A stretch of 64,000 nt of DNA from positions 1,860,001-1,924,000 of the forward strand of contig NW_026515482.1 in NCBI RefSeq assembly GCF_014898815.1. Direction: 5' to 3'. The stretch comes from Panonychus citri. Its lineage: Eukaryota; Arthropoda; Arachnida; Trombidiformes; Tetranychidae. The notes beneath the pieces were generated by a model that was given only the letters and a program-made list of their open reading frames with translations, searched no databases and was not told the origin of the DNA. Positions 1 through 8,581 of the stretch are shown one piece after another (positions within the stretch are counted from its first letter, which is position 1; each line of letters begins with the position of its first letter). The position numbers and the translations under genes are program-made.

Positions 1-781
1 AGATTATCACTAATCCGATCTAATTAGATTAACTACCGCACTCTCCATGGCTCTGATTAACATGAGCCAATCTAATTGTTGTTTATGATGAAATTCAGTG
101 AGAAAAGAAACAAATCTCACCAATGTCATGGGATTTCACTGAGGATTCAGAATGAAAAGTGAAAGCTATAAGTTCATCTTGGTGTTTATCAGAACAATTC
201 AGGAAAGAACTGTTCAGTTAAATCCTTTACACCTTACGATTAATTGGAAGAGCCAAAGAATCACAATTTTCTCTTGGATCGAGTGATTATTATTTTCCCT
301 GTGATTCTTGATCAAATGTTCAGCATCACCAGGGTGACAATGGACTTACCAATGTCGCTGTAATGGATAAGTCAAGGATATGAAACTCTCCAAGTTCTAA
401 AAAAGGTTCAATGAAAAATGGAAGAAAAAAAAACAGAAACTTTTCAAGGTTCTAATCGAGGGAAATGTTTTATTTTTGTAATATTTTCTTTTCCTCTATT
501 GTTCCTGATTCCAAACGAAACTCTATATTCGATATATATACAATTCACCTGAACAAATCTCCATATCAAATGTTATTCAAATTCTTGAGAAAATATCTCA
601 TTATTATTTACAGAATTTGAAATCAAAATACTTAATGGATTCTGATATTGAGCCTGTTTACTTTTCATCTCTAATTCTGAAAGATTCTGATTACATGATC
701 TCTATGATTAGAACTAAATTGTTGGTTATCATTCTTGAATCAAATGATAATAACGATGGCGAACACTGTTATTATCATTGG
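1..781. other. Intergenic or intronic DNA, no gene seen
   Basis: AT-rich sequence with no coding segment I can support. A short open frame at 617-799 on the plus strand runs into the 5' LTR and has no recognisable features. If the GPCR exon at 6467-6659 is real, this stretch would lie inside its first intron or beyond. Confidence 0.5.
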
Positions 782-786
782 ATAAT
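782..786. repeat. Target site duplication, left copy (ATAAT)
   Basis: The five bases ATAAT immediately precede the 5' LTR and recur exactly at 5533-5537 immediately after the 3' LTR. Five-base duplications are typical of Ty1/copia integrase. Confidence 0.9.
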
Positions 787-1096
787 TGTTAGGATCTAGA
801 AGATTCTAATGTAACGTCAACCCTAAGTACATTCAAGTACATTGTTAGAATCAATTAGTTGATTCCCCTCTTTGTCGTTAAGGTGAATTCACCTTTGTCA
901 CCTTGACCAAGGTAACCTTTACCTTTTGTATATAAAGTCTTGTGTAGGCAATATACAAGTAACCAGTTAAGTTTAGTTCACCTTTGTTAAAACATAAACG
1001 TTATACCTTCAACTATTATAATTTACCCCTTATACCCTTTCTTGATTATTTACCTATTAAAGTTATTTTCTATTCTAAATACGATCTACTCTAACA
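787..1096 (+). repeat. 5' LTR (310 bases)
   Basis: It begins TGTTAGGATC and ends CTCTAACA, matching 5223-5532 at every base I compared. It contains a TATA box at 929-937 (TATATAAAG), a 16-base perfect palindrome at 880-895 and further AAGGT/ACCTT half-sites between it and the TATA box. Confidence 0.97.
880..937 (+). promoter_or_regulatory. LTR core promoter with palindromic half-site array and TATA box
   Basis: AAGGTGAATTCACCTT (880-895) is a perfect palindrome. It is followed by TCACCTTGACC and AAGGTAACC elements, then TATATAAAG at 929-937. The spacing suits a Pol II promoter with start site about 30 bases downstream, near 965. The repeated AGGTNA-like half-sites resemble nuclear-receptor half-sites; that reading is inference. 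The same array exists in the 3' LTR. Confidence 0.6.
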
Positions 1097-1108
1097 TGGT
1101 AGCAGAGC
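1097..1108 (+). promoter_or_regulatory. Primer binding site for initiator tRNA-Met
   Basis: TGGTAGCAGAGC abuts the 5' LTR. Its first 11 bases are the reverse complement of the metazoan initiator tRNA-Met 3' end (CTCTGCTACCA). Minus-strand DNA synthesis would start here. Confidence 0.85.
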
Positions 1109-1228
1109 GTGGTTCTTACCTAATCTAGTTAATATCTTTCATTTTGTGCTTAAAGTTTCAAGAAACGTAATCGGTTTTTATATTAGTTATTTGTAGTGAA
1201 GTGTTGTGAACATCAACGTCGTGTAGTA

Positions 1229-4200
1229 ATGTCAAATTTAACCAACATAGAAAAACTTGGAGATTCAAATTATGATTCCTGGCGTTTGTTAATGCGAAGT
1301 GTTTTAGTGACACAACAAGTTTGGTCGGTTATCGGTGAACCACCGGAGGTTAAAGATAAAGAGTGGACATCAAAGGATGAACGTGCTCTAGCGTTACTAA
1401 CGTTGTGTATTCAACCCAAACATTTCAGGGTAATAAAGGTATGTGGCTCAGCTCGTCAAGCTTGGGATGAATTGGAAAAGGCTCACGCTAAGACAGGACC
1501 AGCGAGCTTGGTGAATTTGTTTAAGAAATTGGTAACATTAAGGATTCAACCTGGACAACCAATGCACGAGCATTTGGATACGTTTATGGGGTTGATAGAC
1601 CAATTGATGACTTTGGAAATGAGACTTCCAGATATGTGTCTTTCCGTTTTACTATTAGTTAGTCTTGGAGACTCATATGAGAACTTTGTGGTTGCCATGT
1701 CATCTCGTGATGAATTGCCGTCGGTTTCAGTGATTAAAGTTAAACTCTTGGAAGAAGAGGAGAGAAAGAAACAAGACGTCACCACGTCGACGTCAGCGTC
1801 CGTACTAAGAATACGTTCTGACTCAAGAAAGAAAAGTAAAAGGCAATTCAAAGGAAAATGTTATAAATGTCATGAGTTTGGACACATTGCTGCTAATTGT
1901 CAAAAGTCAGATAAACAAAGTGAAAAGACTAAAGGTGATAGCGTTTTTCAGCTAAGATCATTTGATGGAAACCAAAAGATGGAGAAATCAACCTGGATCT
2001 TAGATAGTGGAGCGACGTCTCATATTTGTTGTGACGTTAATTACTTTTGTCAATCAGAAAAGGTTTATGGACGTACAGTGACGTTAGCTGATGAAAGAAA
2101 ATTAAATGTCAGTGGTATTGGTACAGTGAAACTAAACGTGGATGGTAATTCAATTACTCTACAAGAAGTGCTTCTGGTACCTGAGTTGACAGTTAATTAT
2201 CTTTCTGTTTCTCGAGCAACGGAAAAACATATGAAAGTCATTTTTAGTAATCGTTGTGCTAAAATTATTTCAACAAACAAGAAAAATCTGATTACATTCT
2301 CAGCCGTTGAGAGTTTGTTTGTCAAGTGTATAAATGCAACAAGATTATCCCACCTTCATAGCTCAAGGAGAAGGATTGATTTAACGTTGTTACATCGTCG
2401 TCTTGGTCATGTAAACATTGGTGACATTGAGAAAATGATCAAGAATGGAGCAGTGACGGGGCTTCACACTGACGTCAGCACGTCCAGCGATTGTGATACG
2501 TGTCTGAAGTGTAAAGCGTCACAGCTAACGTATTCAACGTCAGTCACCCGTTCAACTCAGAAACTTGAATTGGTACATTCGGACTTATGTGGACCTATAG
2601 CAACTGAATCACTTGGAGGGGCCAAGTATTTTGTAACGTTCGTTGATGACTTCAGTCGCTATGTTTGGGTCTATCCAATTAAATTCAAAGATGAAGTCGT
2701 GAATACATTCAAAGTATGGGTAACTGAAGTGGAAAGACAAACTGGAGAAAAGTTGAAAACCTTTAGAACAGACAACGGACTAGAGTATTCGAAGTTGAAA
2801 GGTTACTTTAGAGAAAAAGGGATACGTCACGAGTTGAGTTGCGCTTATACTCCTCAGCAAAATGGTGTTGCTGAACGTATCAATAGGACGTTGGTAGAGA
2901 TGGCTAGAAGCTGTTTGTCAGATGGACGACACAATTTGCGCTTATGGGCCGAAGCCATTTGTTTCTCTACTTATATACGTAACCGAGTCATCAACAAAGC
3001 AAACGAAAGACAAACGCCGTTTGAGCTTTGGAAAGGTAGTAAGCCTGATTTACGTCACTTACGTATCTTTGGATCTGTGGGTTATGTTTTGGATAAACGT
3101 CATGGTAAACATAAATTTGCTGAAAAGGGTCAGCAAATGATTTTGGTTGGTTACGGTGATACCAACAAAGGATATCGGATGCTGGATATGAATAGTCTCA
3201 AGTCAAAATACAGTCGAGACGTACGTTTCATAGAGCCAGTTAACGATATGGTCAGTGTTGAAACGTCAGAGCCTCAGTTGTCAGGAGAGGATAAGTCAGT
3301 CAACGAAAATTCATTAGTTGAATTGTGTGACGTTGATGATGTGACAACTGAAGCTAAGCCCGAAGTCACAATATCTTTCGCTGATATTGAGACTGACGCT
3401 GAAGAGGACGTAAGTTGTGAAGTTGAAGAGATTCTGGGTGACGTGACGTCAGTCACAACAACTTCAGTCAACACTGACGCTGACGCTAACGCGGACGTAG
3501 AGAGTCAGCCAGTGAGGAGGAAACCAGGTCGTCCAAGAAAAACAGATCCTCCTGTTCCCAGAAAGCCAAGTACACCAGGTCAGCATAACTATAGTACACG
3601 AAGTCGCAGTGACAAGTTATCAAACATCAAAGATGAAATTACCATTCCAAGAGACGTTAAGGAAGCACTGGCATCTCCATACGCAAAAGAATGGATTAAA
3701 GCAATGGAGATTGAGCTAAAGTCAATCTATAAAAACAAAACGTGGGATCTGATTAAGTTACCACCAAAGAAAAAGACAATTGGATCACGTTGGGTGTTTG
3801 CAGTGAAATTTCATCAGGATGGAAGAGTTGATAAGTTTAAGGCAAGATTAGTAGCACGTGGATTCAGTCAACGTTATGGTATTGACTACGATCAAACATT
3901 CTCACCTACCGTAAGACCTGAATCACTTAGACTACTATTTGCACTTGCTGTTCAGAATGGTTACCATATTCATCAAGTGGACGTCTCTACTGCTTACCTG
4001 AATGGAGAGTTAAGTGAAGAGATTTATATGGACCAGCCAGAAGGATTCGTTCATGGAGAACATCCTGATTACGTTTGCAAGTTGAATCGCTCTTTGTATG
4101 GACTGAAGCAGAGTGGACGTCAGTGGAACACAAAGCTTCATGAAGTCCTTACGTCATTGAAGTTGGTACGATGCGAAACTGAGAGATGTTTGTACGTTGG

Positions 4201-5215
4201 CAACGTTAATGGTCACAATTTAATACTCGCTGTTTACGTCGATGACTTATTGATAGCATCTGATGACGTTAACGCTATTGATACCTTAAAGAAACAGTTG
4301 GCAGAGGTATTTGATATAAGCGACAAAGGAGAATCGAAATATATTCTTGGTATTGAAATTGAGAGACCATCGAGAAAAGTGATCAAACTGTCACAGAAAT
4401 ATGCGATCACTAAGTTACTAGAGAGCCAACAAATGGGAGATTGTAAGGCAGTTAAAACTCCAATGGAATTGAATGTCAAACTTGAAATTCCGAATGAAAA
4501 TTGTACTGAAGTTGATCCTCAACAGTATCGGAGCTTGATTGGATCATTGTTACATTTATCATTGAACACACGTCCGGACATTACATTCGCTGTCAATCGA
4601 CTAGCACAGTTTAGCCAAAGTCCAACGTCCGATCATTGGAATGCAGCAAGACGAGTCCTAAGATATTTGAAAGGCACAATGAATTTGTCTCTTCATTTTG
4701 ATTGTATCTCGAGTGACGTTGAAATACGTGACGCTGACGACGTTGGATTGGTAGGATACGTCGACGCGGATTGGGCTTCGGACAATAAAGACAGTAAAAG
4801 TTATTCTGGATATTGTTTCAAGTTAGCCAATGGCTGTGTTGCCTGGAATTCAAAGAAGCAATCAATTGTGGCACAAAGTTCAGCTGAAAGTGAATATACC
4901 GCTTTGTCAGAGGCTACTAATGAAGCAATATACCTAAAGCAATTGATAAGTGAGATTGGTTTTGGTAGGAACGTCAGTCTGCCCTTGGTTATTTTTAATG
5001 ACAATACGTCAGCAATAAAATTAACAGAAAACCCGTTGTTCCACAAACGTACCAAACACATATCAATAAGAGTACACAATGTACGTCAACACGTCGAGGA
5101 AGGAAACATAAAGGTTTCGCATCTCAGCACTGACGCAATGACTGCTGACATTTTCACAAAGGCCCTCGGACGTACTAAACATGAGAAATTCACGAAAGAA
5201 TTGGGTTTACGTTAA
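1229..5215 (+). CDS. Copia-type gag-pol polyprotein
   Basis: The product is 1328 residues. The start is the ATG at 1229 (MSNLTNIEKL); the open frame extends 11 codons upstream, but that part has no ATG. In order: a gag domain of the copia UBN2 type (about 1-200); a CCHC zinc knuckle CYKCHEFGHIAANC (from residue 211); an aspartic protease with DSG (Asp259); the GAG-pre-integrase HHCC zinc region (HRRLGH then CDTC); the integrase core with Asp452, Asp515 and Glu549 (HSDL, TDNG, NGVAE); a linker with an AT-hook-like RRKPGRPRK (about 763-771); reverse transcriptase with YVDD (1003-1006); and RNase H with YVDADWA and AESEY. There is no stop or frameshift and every catalytic motif I checked is present, so the protein is probably functional. 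Gag and pol share one frame, so the gag-to-pol ratio must be set by other means. Confidence 0.95.
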   Translation: MSNLTNIEKLGDSNYDSWRLLMRSVLVTQQVWSVIGEPPEVKDKEWTSKDERALALLTLCIQPKHFRVIKVCGSARQAWDELEKAHAKTGPASLVNLFKKLVTLRIQPGQPMHEHLDTFMGLIDQLMTLEMRLPDMCLSVLLLVSLGDSYENFVVAMSSRDELPSVSVIKVKLLEEEERKKQDVTTSTSASVLRIRSDSRKKSKRQFKGKCYKCHEFGHIAANCQKSDKQSEKTKGDSVFQLRSFDGNQKMEKSTWILDSGATSHICCDVNYFCQSEKVYGRTVTLADERKLNVSGIGTVKLNVDGNSITLQEVLLVPELTVNYLSVSRATEKHMKVIFSNRCAKIISTNKKNLITFSAVESLFVKCINATRLSHLHSSRRRIDLTLLHRRLGHVNIGDIEKMIKNGAVTGLHTDVSTSSDCDTCLKCKASQLTYSTSVTRSTQKLELVHSDLCGPIATESLGGAKYFVTFVDDFSRYVWVYPIKFKDEVVNTFKVWVTEVERQTGEKLKTFRTDNGLEYSKLKGYFREKGIRHELSCAYTPQQNGVAERINRTLVEMARSCLSDGRHNLRLWAEAICFSTYIRNRVINKANERQTPFELWKGSKPDLRHLRIFGSVGYVLDKRHGKHKFAEKGQQMILVGYGDTNKGYRMLDMNSLKSKYSRDVRFIEPVNDMVSVETSEPQLSGEDKSVNENSLVELCDVDDVTTEAKPEVTISFADIETDAEEDVSCEVEEILGDVTSVTTTSVNTDADANADVESQPVRRKPGRPRKTDPPVPRKPSTPGQHNYSTRSRSDKLSNIKDEITIPRDVKEALASPYAKEWIKAMEIELKSIYKNKTWDLIKLPPKKKTIGSRWVFAVKFHQDGRVDKFKARLVARGFSQRYGIDYDQTFSPTVRPESLRLLFALAVQNGYHIHQVDVSTAYLNGELSEEIYMDQPEGFVHGEHPDYVCKLNRSLYGLKQSGRQWNTKLHEVLTSLKLVRCETERCLYVGNVNGHNLILAVYVDDLLIASDDVNAIDTLKKQLAEVFDISDKGESKYILGIEIERPSRKVIKLSQKYAITKLLESQQMGDCKAVKTPMELNVKLEIPNENCTEVDPQQYRSLIGSLLHLSLNTRPDITFAVNRLAQFSQSPTSDHWNAARRVLRYLKGTMNLSLHFDCISSDVEIRDADDVGLVGYVDADWASDNKDSKSYSGYCFKLANGCVAWNSKKQSIVAQSSAESEYTALSEATNEAIYLKQLISEIGFGRNVSLPLVIFNDNTSAIKLTENPLFHKRTKHISIRVHNVRQHVEEGNIKVSHLSTDAMTADIFTKALGRTKHEKFTKELGLR

Positions 5216-5222
5216 GGGACGG
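5214..5222 (+). promoter_or_regulatory. Polypurine tract
   Basis: AAGGGACGG lies directly against the 3' LTR and overlaps the gag-pol stop codon. It is the expected plus-strand primer site, with one C interrupting the purines. Confidence 0.7.
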
Positions 5223-5532
5223 TGTTAGGATCTAGAAGATTCTAATGTAACGTCAACCCTAAGTACATTCAAGTACATTGTTAGAATCAATTAGTTGATT
5301 CCCCTCTTTGTCGTTAAGGTGAATTCACCTTTGTCACCTTGACCAAGGTAACCTTTACCTTTTGTATATAAAGTCTTGTGTAGGCAATATACAAGTAACC
5401 AGTTAAGTTTAGTTCACCTTTGTTAAAACATAAACGTTATACCTTCAACTATTATAATTTACCCCTTATACCCTTTCTTGATTATTTACCTATTAAAGTT
5501 ATTTTCTATTCTAAATACGATCTACTCTAACA
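5223..5532 (+). repeat. 3' LTR (310 bases)
   Basis: It has the same length as the 5' LTR and appears identical to it. It is followed by the ATAAT target duplication at 5533-5537. Confidence 0.97.
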
Positions 5533-5537
5533 ATAAT
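5533..5537. repeat. Target site duplication, right copy (ATAAT)
   Basis: Matches 782-786 and marks the right edge of the retrotransposon insertion. Confidence 0.9.
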
Positions 5538-6466
5538 AATTCGATTGCAATTTAACTGATCGAGATTCTTATGAACAATCAAGCGATGAGATTTAGTTGA
5601 TATGTGATTAGCGATTATCAAAATTTTCGGATTAATCAATGAGCTTTCATCGTTCAAGTTAATTAACTTTGTATTGGAATAAATTTTTTTTTTATTATTA
5701 AATCTCATTGAGAGTAAAGTTTAATTCATTAGGTTGTTATTGTTGATTTGGTTTTCTTACAATTAGTTAATTGTACGTGGATTTAATCAACTATTTTGTT
5801 TACTCTTTGAATGTTTATAATTAACCAGTGGCACAATTGATTAAATTATTTTTCTTATTATCTTAATTTAGAAGGTAAATAAAATTATATTATTTCTTTG
5901 ATTGTTACAATTTAATTGAGACTAATTGGTTACTACAAGTATTGGTAAGATGTTTACAATCAAAGTTAAAGGTAAAATTAGATCAATAATTAGCTCAATT
6001 GTTTGATTTCATTGATTATTTAATCATTTCATTGACTGAATAACATTGAAAACACTTACCTAATCATTGGATAATAATTAAAGTAACGTAACAATTTAAG
6101 TAAACAATTGAATTAACAAAAGTAAATGTAAATATTAATAATAATAAAACTTTTCACAAAAACAAATTAATCCTTAATTGTTCAAGCAAATCGTGACAAT
6201 TAATTACAGTAAATAAACAACTAGTAAGATTTTCAAATCAATCAAATTGATTAACTTTGTTGATTGTCATCAATTGAAATCAGTTAATTGCAAATTCAGA
6301 CAAATTTATCCAACACTAATCAATTAAACTTAACAATTAGTGAAAGGGGAAAAGTTTTCATTCAACCAAATTGAAATTGATAGGCTTGATTTTTGAATTG
6401 AGCTATTAGTTAATTGTTTAAAGATCAATAATTATTAGTTATTAGTTAATTAGTTAATTATCTTAC
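5538..6466. other. Non-coding AT-rich DNA
   Basis: Rich in AATTG, TTAATTA and ATTGATTA words, with no exon that I can support on either strand. If the exon at 6467-6659 is real, this is its downstream intron. Confidence 0.5.
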
Positions 6467-6659
6467 CAACAAATGTTGAGAAAAATATCAAAATGTAGAA
6501 AACAATTAGTCCAATTTTAAAGCTCTTATTAGTTAATAAGGAATCACCTTCATCCGGATAACTTGTATTCATTTTAATTGAATCATTGTTAATTATGAAG
6601 TAAACGAGATAACTTTCATTACAATTAACTTGATCATTGAACTCATAATGTTGCACCAT
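6467..6659 (-). CDS. Candidate first coding exon of a class A GPCR (partial)
   Basis: On the minus strand an ATG at 6659 opens a 64-codon segment. It has four N-glycosylation sequons within about 45 residues (NES, NDS, NTS, NKS), then a hydrophobic stretch FKIGLIVFYILIFFSTFV, and ends in a good splice donor, V-G|GTAAGA, at 6466. A heavily glycosylated N-terminus without a signal peptide, followed by TM1 cut in the codon where rhodopsin-family receptors carry the Gly-Asn motif, is a classic GPCR first exon. The donor leaves phase 1. I found no second exon in 5538-6466 or 1-781, so the remainder would lie beyond the left edge and the copia element would be intronic. It could also be another membrane protein, or chance. 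Confidence 0.4.
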
Positions 6660-7964
6660 ATCAATTGAAAGTGAGTTAATTGTCCACAATTAAAGATGAG
6701 ACGACAATTAGTTAATCCATTGAATAGTTTTGACTCCATTTTTGTAGTTTTTTAGATCAACAAAACAATCACTTAATTGAGTTCGCAAACAATTTAAATC
6801 ACTTATAATAATTGTGATGATTAACTGTAAATGATTAGCATTCAATTGCAACGGCTTCAAGTTGAGTCTACTATTAATGATAGTTAATTGTGATGTTAAT
6901 TGTTGCCCATGATGATAAATATCTGAAAACATTGTTTTACAATTTCAATAATCGGTAAGCTCATTTTTGACAATTGATTTAATTGTTAAATCATTTTTTT
7001 ATTCAATGATAACTTTTGATTTACAAGTTCAATGTAAACTGTTTGATCAACTTGTTGATAATCAACTGATTGTTATCTGAGTCGATGTGATTTAGTTTAA
7101 TTTAGTTGGGAGTTAAATTTATCTCCAGTAATAATATTAACACTGGACCGACTCAGCAAGTTAACTTGAACTTGATTAAACTCATCGTCTTAAATTTAGT
7201 TAATCAGCCAAACAATTAGCAATTGTTTACAATTTAATCGTAACTTTATTTACTTAATTATCTTTGCCACTAATTAATTTGCAATTAAAGTTAATCAAAG
7301 CGTTTTTATTAATCTTAATCGTTTAAATAATGATAATACCATAAGTTGTTGATTAGTTAATCACAATTTACTAATCAAATTCACATTAATTAAAAATTAA
7401 TTAGTTACTAACTTGATGAATTTTGATTGTCATTGATTAAATGTCATTTTAGATTAATTAAAATTGATACTAATTGAGAGCATAAAATCTAAGTTTATTG
7501 ATTAGCGAGTTAATTGTTGATTTGATTAGTTACAAAAATGTTATCACTCTCACACTTCAGATCAACAAATTATATTTTTTGGCCATTGCATCATTTTAAT
7601 AACATTTGTATTAATTATTATTATTATTATTATTACATAGATATTTATATAAATTGTTGTTATTGGCTTTTCACAATCACAATTAGATGATACAATTAAA
7701 GATTTTGTCAACAAATGAATAGTAACAATTTAGATTTTCTTAATCTTGTATCAGCTGGATAAAGATTTAAGATTAACTATTAATATTAATCCTTTTGATT
7801 AGTTGATTGTTTCCTTAATATTGCCTTCTGATACAATAAATATTTTCATTGATTCATAAATAATGACTTTTCCATAATTAAGATTATTGATTATCACAAT
7901 TTCTAATCAATTTAATCCTCTGAATGGTATAAGGTGAGGATAGAGCGAGTGAGAAAAAGACAAG

Positions 7965-8012
<48 letters not shown>

Positions 8013-8581
8013 AAAGAAAAGGGCAAAGGAATTGGCAGAAAAAAACAACATTGTGTTAAGAACAAAGAAAAATTTAACAATTGATTAAGTGCTTATGTAA
8101 AAACAATTAAATCTAATTTCAATAAAGATTAATGGCAAAGCTTGAATCATTTCATGTATCCAAAGGGTTGAGATAAATTTTCGATGTGTAATGATTTTCA
8201 GGGGAAAAAAGGTAAAGTGAAGGCTGAAGATTGGCAATTGTAAGAGGAAAAGTAATGATTAATAAACAAGAAAACAATCAAATTGAGTCTTGTCGATTAA
8301 GAAAGAAAATGACTAATTAGAACTGGTAAGATTCAGAATTTTTCAGTTTGTTTGGCTGATTGTTTTAGGCACTTTTCGATTCAATTTCTTAGAATGGAAG
8401 TTAAAATATGTATATAATAATAGTATATCGAGGAGGGAGTGAGGTTCTTATAAGAAGGTGGGTAGGGTGGAAGTGGAGAAGATAATCTATGATAGAAGTA
8501 GGAAAAAAGATATAACATTGATGATGTCCGAGTGATGAGTGGGAAGGAAGAGAAGTATTTAGTAATTTTCCTTCTTCAGGT
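6660..8581. other. Intergenic DNA upstream of the GPCR exon and downstream of glycogenin
   Basis: AT-rich, with a (TTA)n run near 7616-7634 and a long GA microsatellite (7969-8011). The glycogenin 3' UTR, on the minus strand, must occupy part of the stretch just below 8582. No further gene is seen. A minus-strand open frame at 6708-6932 has no recognisable features. Confidence 0.5.
7969..8011. repeat. (GA)21 microsatellite
   Basis: Uninterrupted GA dinucleotide run inside a longer purine-rich stretch that starts near 7930. Confidence 0.95.

Larger units (their letters stand above)
787..5532 (+). mobile_element. Complete Ty1/copia LTR retrotransposon
   Basis: The element is 4746 bases long: 310-base LTR, primer binding site, one long gag-pol frame, polypurine tract, 310-base LTR, flanked by a 5-base target duplication. 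Both LTRs start TGTTAG and end CTAACA. Read base against base they appear identical, and the single polyprotein frame is open from end to end. Domain order is gag, protease, integrase, reverse transcriptase, RNase H, with integrase before reverse transcriptase, which is diagnostic of Ty1/copia (Pseudoviridae) rather than gypsy. Identical LTRs and an unbroken frame imply a very recent insertion that may still be mobile. Its base composition differs from the surroundings: it is richer in GC and unusually rich in ACGT words. Confidence 0.97.

Noticed and set aside
617..799. 60-codon open frame before the copia element
   Set aside because: Runs into the 5' LTR, has no homology I recognise and lies in AT-rich DNA.
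6708..6932. 74-codon minus-strand frame just upstream of the GPCR exon
   Set aside because: No continuity in frame with the exon, no signal peptide, sequons or family features.
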